Positions 23,419-30,631 of a stretch of DNA of 30,631 nucleotides are shown here, in pieces (the stretch's first letter is position 1; each line of letters starts with the position of its first letter). Origin of the DNA: JAVBOD01 sp031551045. Lineage in GTDB: Bacteria; Bacteroidota; Bacteroidia; Bacteroidales; UBA932. The translations under genes were made by a program, and so were the position numbers. The stretch covers positions 1-30,631 of the forward strand of contig JAVBOD010000056.1 in NCBI GenBank assembly GCA_031551045.1, given 5' to 3'. The notes below the pieces were generated by a model. The model was given only the letters and a program-made list of their open reading frames with translations. It had not been told where the DNA came from and ran no database searches.

Positions 23419-24243
23419 ATGGAAAAATTAATTATCACAGCCGCAATTTCCGGTGCCGAAGTCACCAAGGAAATGAATCCGGCGGTGCCTTACACCAAGG
23501 AAGAATTTGTGCGCGAAGCCAAGGCTGCGCACGAAGCCGGAGCGAGTATCATTCACTTGCATGTGCGTCGCGACGATGGTACGCCTACGCAAGACAAAGC
23601 GCGTTTCAAAGAAATCATCGACGCTATTCGCGCCGTATGTCCCGATGTGATTATCCAGCCATCAACCGGCGGAGCGGTGGGAATGAGCAACGACGAGCGT
23701 TTGCAACCTACCGAGTTGAATCCCGAAATGGCGACGCTGGATTGCGGCACGCTGAATTTCGGTGGCGACGAGATTTTCGAAAATACCGAGAACACGATTA
23801 AATATTTCGGCCAACGCATGATTGAACGCGGCATTAAACCGGAGTTGGAAGTGTTCGACAAAAGTATGATAGACATGGCGCTCCGGTTACACAAGAAAGG
23901 ATTCATCCAGTCGCCGATGCACTTCGATTTTGTGATGGGCGTGAATGGCGGTATTTCGGGCGAAATCCGCGACTTCACTTTCCTGCGCGGCAGCATTCCC
24001 GCCGATGCCACTTACACGGTAGCCGGTGTCGGACGCTACGAATTTTCGCTGGCGGTATTGGCTATCATCGACGGCGGACACGTGCGCGTGGGTTTGGAAG
24101 ATAATCTTTATGTAGAAAAAGGCGTGCTGGCCAAATCGAATGCGGAATTGGTTGCCAAAGTCGTTCGCTTGGCCAAAGAATTCGGCCGCGAAATCGCCAC
24201 GCCCGCTGAAGCACGAAAGATATTAGGATTAAAAAGCAAATAA
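23419..24243 (+). CDS. kce: 3-keto-5-aminohexanoate cleavage enzyme
   Basis: A 274-residue BKACE (DUF849) protein. Zinc ligands appear as H46 and H48 in the HLHVR motif, together with a glutamate in VGLEDNLYV (E227), matching the His/His/Glu site of characterised Kce. E14 and D228 are also kept. It condenses 3-keto-5-aminohexanoate with acetyl-CoA to give acetoacetate and 3-aminobutyryl-CoA, feeding AtoDA and Kal. The TIM-barrel core is complete, with FDFVMGVNGGISG near 169-181. It starts 22 nt after the ATPase gene. Confidence 0.95.
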   Translation: MEKLIITAAISGAEVTKEMNPAVPYTKEEFVREAKAAHEAGASIIHLHVRRDDGTPTQDKARFKEIIDAIRAVCPDVIIQPSTGGAVGMSNDERLQPTELNPEMATLDCGTLNFGGDEIFENTENTIKYFGQRMIERGIKPELEVFDKSMIDMALRLHKKGFIQSPMHFDFVMGVNGGISGEIRDFTFLRGSIPADATYTVAGVGRYEFSLAVLAIIDGGHVRVGLEDNLYVEKGVLAKSNAELVAKVVRLAKEFGREIATPAEARKILGLKSK

Positions 24244-24249
24244 CAATTA

Positions 24250-24292
24250 AACCACTAAGGAACACGAAGAATTTCACAAAGGAACACAAAGG
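24250..24292. repeat. Left inverted repeat of the GxxExxY cassette
   Basis: This 43-nt sequence starts AACCACTAAGGAACACGAAG and ends exactly at the base before the GxxExxY ATG. It is the inverted mate of 24664-24707, with about seven mismatches and a one-base gap. The related half-repeat at 29955-29996 shares 20 identical bases with the right arm. Confidence 0.85.
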
Positions 24293-24664
24293 ATGAACAA
24301 AGAAGAAATTTTTAAGAAAATACTGGATTGCGCATTTCGTATACATACGGAATTGGGGCCAGGGCTTTTGGAAAGCACCTACGAAGAATGCCTGTATTAC
24401 GAATTAAATCAGACTGGCTTACAAGTCGAAAAACAAAAAGTACTACCTATCGTATATAAGGAAGTGAAATTAGATGCTGGATATAGAATAGACTTATTAG
24501 TGGAAAACAGTATTGTGATAGAATTGAAGTCGGTAGAATCTTTAAATGACGTTCATTTTGCACAAATCCTTACTTATTTGAAATTATCAGGGTGTAAACT
24601 CGGACTTCTTGCAAATTTTAATGTTCGTCATTTGAAAGATGGAATAAAAAGAGTCGTATTCTAA
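24293..24664 (+). CDS. GxxExxY protein (PD-(D/E)XK-like)
   Basis: A 123-residue protein of the GxxExxY family. The name-giving motif is GPGLLESTYEECL (G22, E26 and Y29 in G..E..Y), followed by L.YEL...GL.VE.QK...P..YK. The acidic strand VKLDAGYRIDLLVENSIVIELKSV resembles the D...ExK core of PD-(D/E)XK nucleases, with LDAGYRIDL and IELK as the candidate metal-binding residues. Such proteins occur in many copies per genome in Bacteroidota, and activity has not been established. It is boxed by inverted repeats that touch both its start and stop codons. Confidence 0.9.
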   Translation: MNKEEIFKKILDCAFRIHTELGPGLLESTYEECLYYELNQTGLQVEKQKVLPIVYKEVKLDAGYRIDLLVENSIVIELKSVESLNDVHFAQILTYLKLSGCKLGLLANFNVRHLKDGIKRVVF

Positions 24665-24707
24665 CTTAGTGTGCCTTTGTGAAAAACCTTTGAGTTCCTT
24701 TGTGGTT
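24664..24707. repeat. Right inverted repeat of the GxxExxY cassette
   Basis: It begins at the last base of the stop codon of the GxxExxY gene and ends CTTTGAGTTCCTTTGTGGTT (24688-24707). It is the reverse complement of the left arm at 24250-24292. Confidence 0.85.
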
Positions 24708-24745
24708 AGATTAAAAAAATAACAAATTATAAAACAAAAAATTAT

Positions 24746-25789
24746 ATGCAAAAGAAAGGAAATAAATACGGAACACACCGTGTAATCGAGCCGAAAGGCG
24801 TGTTGCCCCAACCGGCCAACAAAATTGACAACAACATGGACGAAATTTACGACAACGAAATTTTGATCGATGTACAAACCTTGAATGTTGATTCGGCTTC
24901 GTTTACCGATATTAAAGCACGTGCCAATGGCGAGCCTGAAAAAATTAAAGAAATTATGTTTGATATCGTGGCCAAGCAGGGCAAACACCGCAATCCGTGG
25001 ACAGGTTCGGGCGGCATGTTGCTGGGTACTGTCGAAAAAATCGGCGATGCGTTGAATGGAAAAATTGATCTGAAAGTAGGCGATAAAATTGCTACGCTGG
25101 TGTCGCTGTCGCTCACACCGCTGCGTATCGATAAAATTAAAGAAATCCGTGCCAATGTGGATCAAGTGGATATCGATGGGAAAGCCATTTTATTCGAGAG
25201 TGGTATTTATGCAAAAATCCCTTCGGACATGCCCGAAAAATTAGCGCTTTCGGCTTTAGATGTAGCCGGCGCTCCGGCACAAACCGCCAAGTTAGTGAAG
25301 CCCGGCGACACAGTGTTGATTATCGGCGCCGGTGGAAAATCGGGCATGCTGTGTTGCTACGAAGCGAAAAAACGCACAGGCGTAACCGGAAAAGTAATCG
25401 GTCTGTGCCACAGCGAAAAAAGTGCACAACGCTTACGCGACTTGGATTTCTGCGATGTAGTATTTACTGCCGATGCCACACAACCGGTGCCGGTATTGGA
25501 AAAAATGGAAGAACTCACCAATGGCGAATTGTGCGACATCACGATTAACAACGTAAACATTCCCGACACGGAAATGACCAGCATTTTATGCACGAAAAAT
25601 TCGGGGTTGGTTTATTTCTTCTCAATGGCGACCAGCTTCACGAAAGCCGCATTGGGAGCCGAGGGCGTAGGTAGCGATGTAACGATGATTGTAGGCAACG
25701 GTTATACCAAAGGACATGCCGAAATCACGTTGCAACTGCTCCGTGAAAGCGAAAAACTTCGTAAAATATTTACCGAGTTATACGCATAA
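24746..25789 (+). CDS. kdd: L-erythro-3,5-diaminohexanoate dehydrogenase
   Basis: A 347-residue protein of the Kdd family. The N-terminal GTHRVIEPKGVLPQPANKIDN is highly characteristic. The nucleotide-binding fold contains VLIIGAGGKSGMLCCYEAKK with GAGGKSG at 194-200. The acid-rich segment before it (about 85-135) carries NPWTGSGGMLLG. It oxidatively deaminates 3,5-diaminohexanoate to 3-keto-5-aminohexanoate, the substrate of Kce, with NAD+ or NADP+. The gene lies 38 nt after the GxxExxY cassette's right arm, whereas kce and kdd normally adjoin. Confidence 0.95.
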   Translation: MQKKGNKYGTHRVIEPKGVLPQPANKIDNNMDEIYDNEILIDVQTLNVDSASFTDIKARANGEPEKIKEIMFDIVAKQGKHRNPWTGSGGMLLGTVEKIGDALNGKIDLKVGDKIATLVSLSLTPLRIDKIKEIRANVDQVDIDGKAILFESGIYAKIPSDMPEKLALSALDVAGAPAQTAKLVKPGDTVLIIGAGGKSGMLCCYEAKKRTGVTGKVIGLCHSEKSAQRLRDLDFCDVVFTADATQPVPVLEKMEELTNGELCDITINNVNIPDTEMTSILCTKNSGLVYFFSMATSFTKAALGAEGVGSDVTMIVGNGYTKGHAEITLQLLRESEKLRKIFTELYA

Positions 25790-25870
25790 AAGGGTAAAAA
25801 GGTAAAGGGTACAAGGTGAAAGGTGCGACAAGCGCCTACCATGTACCTTCTACCGAGTACCCAGCACCAT
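25790..25870. repeat. GGTACAAGGTG hairpin repeat, copy B
   Basis: The order is AAGGGTAAAAAGGTAAAGGG, then GGTACAAGGTGAAAGGTGCG, then CGCCTACCATGTACC and CGAGTACCCAGCACCATG. The first and second parts pair as a hairpin with few mismatches. It is related to copy A at 21606-21683. It lies between kdd and kamA. Confidence 0.65.
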
Positions 25871-25896
25871 GATTTAATAGAAAAAGTTGAAGGATA

Positions 25897-27147
25897 ATGA
25901 ACACAAAGAATAACCGGAAAACCATGTTTCCCAATGTAACCGACGAGCAGTGGAACGATTGGAAATGGCAGGTGAAAAACCGGATTGAAACATTAGACGA
26001 ATTGAAAAAATTGATTCCCTTGACCGAAGCAGAAGAGACCGGTATCCGGGAATCGTTGAAAACCTTGCGCATGGCGATAACGCCGTATTACCTGAGTTTA
26101 ATTAACTTGGAAAACCCCGAATGCCCTATACGTAAACAAGCGATACCAACGATTGCGGAATTACATCAGGCAGAGGCCGATTTGTTAGACCCCTTGCACG
26201 AAGACGAAGATTCGCCGGCGCCGGGCTTGACGCACCGTTATCCCGACCGTGTGCTGCTGCTGATTACCGACATGTGTTCGATGTATTGCCGCCATTGTAC
26301 GCGCCGCCGTTTTGCCGGACAGCGCGACAACGAGTCGTCGTCCGAAGGAATCGACAAAGCGATCGAATACATTGCCAAAACGCCGCAAGTGCGCGATGTG
26401 CTGTTATCGGGAGGCGATGCCTTATTAGTTAGCGATGCAAAATTGGAATCCATCATTCAACGTTTACGCGCTATTCCGCATGTCGAAATTATCCGTATCG
26501 GTTCGCGTACGCCGGTGGTACTTCCGCAACGGATTACGCCGGAACTGGTAAACATGTTGAAAAAATATCATCCTATCTGGTTGAATACGCATTTTAATCA
26601 TGCCAACGAAATTACGCCGGAATCGCGTGCTGCCTGCGAGCGTATGGCCGACGTGGGAATCCCGCTGGGCAACCAATCGGTATTATTGCGTGGCGTGAAC
26701 GACTGTCCGCAAATTATGAAACGTTTGGTGTATGAATTGGTAAAAATGCGTGTACGCCCGTACTACATTTATCAATGTGATTTATCAATGGGATTGGAGC
26801 ATTTCCGTACGCCGGTTTCCAAAGGAATCGAAATCATTGAGAATTTGCGCGGACATGTGTCGGGTTACTGCGTGCCGACTTTTGTGGTCGATGCGCCGGG
26901 CGGCGGCGGAAAGATTCCCGTGATGCCCACCTATCTTATTTCCGAAAGTCCTTACCGCATAATATTGCGCAACTTCGAAGGTGTAATTACCACTTACACC
27001 CAACCGATGGACTATACGGAAACCGAATGCCAGTGCGCCGATTGTCAAAACATACCAAAGTCCAAAGGAGTTGCCTCGTTGATGCATGGTAAAAAACTGG
27101 CGCTGGAGCCGGAAAATTTGGAACGCAAGCAGCGGTTGACGAAGTAA
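25897..27147 (+). CDS. kamA: L-lysine 2,3-aminomutase
   Basis: A 416-residue radical-SAM, PLP-dependent enzyme. The cluster motif is C127-SMY-C131-RH-C134, the PLP lysine is K339 (APGGGGKIP), and the substrate aspartates are D295 and D332. The C-terminal zinc cysteines C378, C380 and C383 with C270 are also present. These correspond, with a shift of about two residues, to the sites of the Clostridium subterminale enzyme. It interconverts L-lysine and L-beta-lysine, the first step of the pathway. The next gene, a DUF6090 protein, starts only 11 nt downstream, so it is co-transcribed. Confidence 0.97.
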   Translation: MNTKNNRKTMFPNVTDEQWNDWKWQVKNRIETLDELKKLIPLTEAEETGIRESLKTLRMAITPYYLSLINLENPECPIRKQAIPTIAELHQAEADLLDPLHEDEDSPAPGLTHRYPDRVLLLITDMCSMYCRHCTRRRFAGQRDNESSSEGIDKAIEYIAKTPQVRDVLLSGGDALLVSDAKLESIIQRLRAIPHVEIIRIGSRTPVVLPQRITPELVNMLKKYHPIWLNTHFNHANEITPESRAACERMADVGIPLGNQSVLLRGVNDCPQIMKRLVYELVKMRVRPYYIYQCDLSMGLEHFRTPVSKGIEIIENLRGHVSGYCVPTFVVDAPGGGGKIPVMPTYLISESPYRIILRNFEGVITTYTQPMDYTETECQCADCQNIPKSKGVASLMHGKKLALEPENLERKQRLTK

Positions 27148-27158
27148 GAAAATAACTC

Positions 27159-27812
27159 ATGAAACTAAAAAACACATTGAAAGGATTCGGCAAATATTTC
27201 CGCGAGGTTTCGGTGGTAATTGTGGGTATTGCCATTACATTTACTTTGAGCGATTGGATTGGCAGCCGTAATGAGCGTAAAGATTTGGAACGATACCTGG
27301 ATGCTGTAAAAATGGAGTTGGAAGGAAATCTCAAAATAGTAGAAAAAGAAATTGCGTATTTTCATCAGGGAAAAGAGTTGGCAAGGTACTTAGCCTCTCA
27401 CAAATCGGGAGAAGTACGATTGGATAGTATCGAGAAATATAATCGTGATAGCTACGGCTCTCGGATTATACAAAACACCCATATTTTCCCGTATAAAAAA
27501 ACAGCTTTCGAAATGTTCAAAGTTTCGGGCGATATGCGCTTATTGAATGATAAAGCGTTGTTGACGGCTATCTGGGATACGTATGACCAATTGGAAGAAA
27601 TGAAAAATGATCATGACGGATATATGAAACGAAAAGAAGATGAACTATTCAATTTATTGCTGACAAGCGATGCGGGAGAGCTTACGATTGGAGTGCCGGA
27701 AGCAAAACGATACCGTACATTTTTGATGCTAAATGCAGATCTTGATGAATCTTATAGAAATTGCCACAGTCAGATCCTAAAAACATTATCGGCATTCGAT
27801 CTTAAACAATGA
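27159..27812 (+). CDS. DUF6090-type membrane protein, copy 1
   Basis: A 217-residue protein whose first 47 residues are identical to those of the protein at 29284-29916. An N-terminal membrane-anchor helix lies at about 17-34 (VSVVIVGIAITFTLSDWI), preceded by a basic amphipathic start (MKLKNTLKGFGKYFRE), followed by RNERKDLERYL and a helical periplasm-facing or cytosolic region of about 170 residues. The family occurs in Bacteroidota without known function. It lies 11 nt after kamA and ends 1 nt before the peptidase start, so the three belong to one transcript. Confidence 0.8.
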   Translation: MKLKNTLKGFGKYFREVSVVIVGIAITFTLSDWIGSRNERKDLERYLDAVKMELEGNLKIVEKEIAYFHQGKELARYLASHKSGEVRLDSIEKYNRDSYGSRIIQNTHIFPYKKTAFEMFKVSGDMRLLNDKALLTAIWDTYDQLEEMKNDHDGYMKRKEDELFNLLLTSDAGELTIGVPEAKRYRTFLMLNADLDESYRNCHSQILKTLSAFDLKQ

Positions 27813-27813
27813 A

Positions 27814-29265
27814 ATGATACAAAAAATGATTAAAAATTTTTTATTCCCATTCTTCATTTTAGTGCTGTTTGCCTCGGTGGCGGCGCATGCTCAAACCTGT
27901 AATTGCGAAAGCAATTTCGATTGGTTGAAAAAAACATTCGAACAAAACGATGCGGGCTTCCGATATATCATCGACAAGAAAGGCCGTGCGGCCTACGATA
28001 TCCATAATCAATTGATTTTAGAAAAAATAAAAACGGCTAAAACCTTAACCGAATGTACATCTCTGTTCGACGAATGGCTAACATTTTTTCGTTCGGGGCA
28101 TGTTGGCGTAGAACAGCTTGTTCATGAGCAGAAAAATAGGACGCAACAACCGGCGCAATCAACGGCGGTATATGAAATAGTCAACGTCGATATTCCTGCA
28201 TTTGAAAAATATATTGCAGGTAAAACCGATGCCGGCTACGAAGGCGTTTGGCAAACGGGAGCGTATAAAATCGGAATTAAAAAAGACGGAAATAATTATA
28301 TCGGATTTATCATTGAATCGGGCGTTGATACTTGGACGCCGAAGCAAGTGAAGCTAAAAATAATGAAAGATAGCGTCACGTTTTACATAAAAGACCACAC
28401 GCCGCAACACTACGCAGTAGAAGCTATAGGGAAAAATTATTTGCAAATGGGATCGTCACGACTCAAAAGAATAAGCCCTGTTTTTCCCGAAGAAAAGTTT
28501 GTCGATGGCTATTTTAAATATGCCACAACCTATTCTCCTTATCTGGACGAACTGAACGCCACCACGCTTTACCTGCGCATTCCGTCGTTCGACATGAGCG
28601 AAAAGAAACAAATCGACAGTGTACTGGCAGCCAACAAAGAAAAGATACTGAAAACGGAAAACCTGATTATCGACCTGCGGGACAACGGCGGCGGCGGCGA
28701 TGCCAGCTTCCGTGAACTGTTGCCCTTCCTTTATACCAATCCGGTTCGTACGGTAGGCGTAGAATTTTTATCAACGGAGCAAAATAATCAACGATTCTTA
28801 AAATTTGCAACGACTACCGAATATGACTTTGACGAAGAAACCCGGCAATGGATGAAAGCAAGTTATGACACCTTGCAACAGCATTTGGGCGAATTTGTTA
28901 ACCTGAACCCGCAACCGGTAAGTATTAGAACATTTCCGGAGGTAAATGTGTATCCGAAAAATATAGGTATTATTATTAATGAAGGAAATGCCAGTACTAC
29001 CGAACAATTCCTACTGGCGGCCAAGCAAAGCAAAAAAGTAAAACTCTTCGGTACCACTACCGGCGGCGCATTGGATATTTCGAACATGTATTCCGTTGAA
29101 TCGCCCTGTAAGGAATTCAAACTGCACTACGGCCTGTCGAAGAGTCTGCGCATTCCCGGTATGATCATTGACGACATCGGACTGCAACCCGATTTCTATT
29201 TGGACAAAACTATTCCCCAATATAAATGGGTGGAATTTGTGAATGATATATTGAATGATAAATGA
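27814..29265 (+). CDS. Secreted S41-family peptidase
   Basis: A 483-residue protein. The N-terminal signal peptide is hydrophobic (FLFPFFILVLFASVAAHAQ) and is followed by two cysteines at 29 and 31. The N-terminal part is a helical and PDZ-less region, with the catalytic domain at about 245-445. Motifs typical of the S41 domain are seen: LIIDLRDNGGGGD (285-296), IGIIINEGNASTTEQFLLAA (384-403; Ser394 is the likely nucleophile), and LFGTTTGGALD (411-421). SGHVGVE at 94-100 may be the equivalent of the Tricorn-type histidine loop. The canonical CtpA lysine is absent, so it fits a Tricorn-like S41 subtype. The substrate is unknown. Confidence 0.82.
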   Translation: MIQKMIKNFLFPFFILVLFASVAAHAQTCNCESNFDWLKKTFEQNDAGFRYIIDKKGRAAYDIHNQLILEKIKTAKTLTECTSLFDEWLTFFRSGHVGVEQLVHEQKNRTQQPAQSTAVYEIVNVDIPAFEKYIAGKTDAGYEGVWQTGAYKIGIKKDGNNYIGFIIESGVDTWTPKQVKLKIMKDSVTFYIKDHTPQHYAVEAIGKNYLQMGSSRLKRISPVFPEEKFVDGYFKYATTYSPYLDELNATTLYLRIPSFDMSEKKQIDSVLAANKEKILKTENLIIDLRDNGGGGDASFRELLPFLYTNPVRTVGVEFLSTEQNNQRFLKFATTTEYDFDEETRQWMKASYDTLQQHLGEFVNLNPQPVSIRTFPEVNVYPKNIGIIINEGNASTTEQFLLAAKQSKKVKLFGTTTGGALDISNMYSVESPCKEFKLHYGLSKSLRIPGMIIDDIGLQPDFYLDKTIPQYKWVEFVNDILNDK

Positions 29266-29283
29266 TTTTTTTCATATACAACA

Positions 29284-29916
29284 ATGAAACTAAAAAATAC
29301 ATTGAAAGGATTCGGCAAATACTTCCGCGAGGTTTCGGTGGTAATTGTTGGTATTGCTATTACCTTTACTTTGAGCGATTGGATTGGCAGCCGTAATGAG
29401 CGTAAAGATCTGGAACGATACTTGGGCATGGTAAAAATAGAATTGGAAGGCAATTTGGAGATTGTAAATGATCAATTCGATTTTTACGATCGTACCGGCA
29501 AATTCGCCAAGTATTTACTTTCAGTAGGCAAGCAAGAAAATTTACAGGCCGACAGTCTCGCAAAATACGACGATATAATGAAAAATTTAAAGTCGTTGAA
29601 CTATGAAGCAAGCGCATTCGAAATGCTGAAATCGTCGGGAACCATGCGTTTGATTAAAGATAAACAAATGTTAAAGTCTATTATAACAAGCTATAATTTA
29701 CTGAAATATACCCAAGGTGTTGGAGATAGGGCTATGGAAATCAAACAAAAGGAATTATACGGTACGATAATGGAAAACGGGATAAGCGAAGCCGGATACG
29801 ATATAGCAAATCCGAAGTACAGACGAGTGTTTAATTATTTCTCGGCCTATTCCGCTATCGAAGGAAATTTTCGGAGTTGCATAGACCAGCTTAAAAAAAC
29901 ATTGGAGATGTTTTAG
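29284..29916 (+). CDS. DUF6090-type membrane protein, copy 2
   Basis: A 210-residue relative of copy 1. The first 47 residues are identical, while the remainder (from LGMVKIELEGNLEIVNDQF) is only recognisably homologous. In the 141 nt encoding the shared part, only seven differences occur and all are synonymous. It starts 18 nt after the peptidase stop and may be a paralogue paired with it or an independent copy. The same N-terminal anchor helix is at 17-34. Confidence 0.8.
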   Translation: MKLKNTLKGFGKYFREVSVVIVGIAITFTLSDWIGSRNERKDLERYLGMVKIELEGNLEIVNDQFDFYDRTGKFAKYLLSVGKQENLQADSLAKYDDIMKNLKSLNYEASAFEMLKSSGTMRLIKDKQMLKSIITSYNLLKYTQGVGDRAMEIKQKELYGTIMENGISEAGYDIANPKYRRVFNYFSAYSAIEGNFRSCIDQLKKTLEMF

Positions 29917-29954
29917 TAATGCAGCCCGATTATTACAAGGAGCAGGAAGCGCCT

Positions 29955-29996
29955 CTTTGTGCGATTTTGTGATGTGCTTTGAGTTCCTTTGTGGTT
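29955..29996. repeat. Solo copy of the GxxExxY-flanking repeat
   Basis: It ends CTTTGAGTTCCTTTGTGGTT (29977-29996), which is identical over 20 nt with the right arm at 24688-24707; the preceding bases are more diverged. No inverted mate is seen nearby. It lies in the 104-nt gap before the kamB-like gene. Confidence 0.75.
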
Positions 29997-30020
29997 GAAA
30001 AATTTTAGTTGAATTTTTAA

Positions 30021-30631
30021 ATGCCTTTTATAAAAAACATAGAACAATTCCGCAGCGTGTCGATTGTGGGTATGGCGAAAAATACCGGCAAAACAACCTG
30101 CTTGAACTATGTGATTCGTCGTTTGCACGAAGAGCAGAAGCCTATTGCAATTACTTCTATCGGGGTGGATGGCGAGGAGCGCGATGTGCTTTATCATACC
30201 CCGAAGCCGCGAATTGTACTGCACGAAGGAATGGTATTTGTAACGGCCGAAGATGATTTTGCAAAAGCGGAATTTCCGGCCGAAAAATTGGTGGTATCGG
30301 AGCGCAGTACTCCCTTAGGCCGCTTGGTAACCGCACGGGCATTGGGTTCTGGAAAAGTAGTGATTTCCGGCCCCTCCGATTCGGCATGGTTGCACGAAGT
30401 GATTACCGGCATGGATAACTACGGCGTAACATTAACTTTGGTTGACGGCGCCTTGTCGCGCATGAGTTTGGCTTCGCCCGCCGTAACCGATGCTATGATA
30501 CTCTGCACGGGTGCGGCTTGTTCGCCGCAATTGCCGGAGTTGATTCGCCGTACGAAATTCCGTTGCGGCCTGATTGATTTGCCGCAAGTCGATAATAATT
30601 TATTCGAACAATTATTCCCTTTGGAAAACGG
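30021..30631 (+). CDS. kamB: KamB-like P-loop protein (partial, runs off the right edge)
   Basis: The first 203 codons of a protein beginning MPFIKNIEQFRSVSIVG. The P-loop GMAKNTGKT occupies residues 17-25. The segments SIGVDGEERDVLYHTPKP and ALSRMSLASPAVTDAMILCTGAA belong to the protein annotated as KamB in lysine-fermentation clusters. KamB and KamC (MutS-like) are encoded beside lysine 5,6-aminomutase (KamDE) and are proposed to form its reactivase. That role is from recollection of the family annotation, and is less certain than the identity of the pathway. KamC and KamDE should follow beyond the window. Confidence 0.75.
   Translation, partial: MPFIKNIEQFRSVSIVGMAKNTGKTTCLNYVIRRLHEEQKPIAITSIGVDGEERDVLYHTPKPRIVLHEGMVFVTAEDDFAKAEFPAEKLVVSERSTPLGRLVTARALGSGKVVISGPSDSAWLHEVITGMDNYGVTLTLVDGALSRMSLASPAVTDAMILCTGAACSPQLPELIRRTKFRCGLIDLPQVDNNLFEQLFPLEN

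Noticed and set aside
24293..24664. GxxExxY cassette as an insertion sequence
   Set aside because: There is no transposase motif in the gene, so it is called an inverted-repeat cassette and not an IS element.

Overview
The window looks like the chromosome of an anaerobic, amino-acid-fermenting member of the Bacteroidota, most likely Bacteroidales. The evidence is internal: promoters of the Bacteroidota type (TTTG, 18-20 nt, TAnnTTTG) in place of -35/-10 boxes; a type IX secretion substrate beside a PorP/SprF-like protein; a BtuB/BtuG-type vitamin B12 system; DUF6090 proteins; and a lysine-fermentation cluster arranged like those of Porphyromonas relatives. No tRNA, rRNA, CRISPR array, phage gene module or transposase was recognised.

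Layout. (1) 1-1109: the end of a PiT-type phosphate permease and, convergent to it, a pirin. (2) 1236-4193: a secreted subtilisin-like protease with a type-B (gliding-associated) C-terminal sorting domain, followed by a PorP/SprF-like outer-membrane protein that is probably its partner. (3) 4226-9618: a promoter and cobalamin riboswitch driving a BtuB-like TonB-dependent receptor, a BtuG-like beta-propeller lipoprotein and a large repeat-containing surface lipoprotein, closed by a strong hairpin. A 141-nt inverted-repeat element sits between the first two genes. (4) 9696-16556, minus strand: a YbhG/F/S/R-type drug or metabolite exporter made of a TetR regulator, TolC, HlyD, two separate ABC ATPases and two ABC-2 permeases. 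The two ATPases have complementary defects that predict one working and one degenerate ATP site. Three related 33-nt palindromes occupy the wide gaps of this operon. (5) 16709-20568: a large AsmA-like protein with a helical tail (minus), then a HAD hydrolase and a small four-helix membrane protein (plus).

(6) 20630-30631: a lysine-to-butyrate/acetate fermentation locus: CoA-transferase alpha subunit (atoD), kal, kce, kdd, kamA and the start of kamB, which runs off the right edge. The pathway genes are interrupted at three points by genes with no obvious role in it: an AAA/STAND-like ATPase with its own promoter and tandem palindromic operator-like repeats (between kal and kce), a GxxExxY gene boxed precisely by 43-nt inverted repeats (between kce and kdd), and a DUF6090 / S41 peptidase / DUF6090 trio (between kamA and kamB). 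Two GGTACAAGGTG hairpin repeats also lie in this operon.

How parts may work together: lysine 5,6-aminomutase, expected just beyond the right edge after kamB, needs adenosylcobalamin, so the B12-capture locus about 15 kb upstream could supply a cofactor required by the fermentation genes. That link is an inference from established biochemistry, not something the sequence proves.
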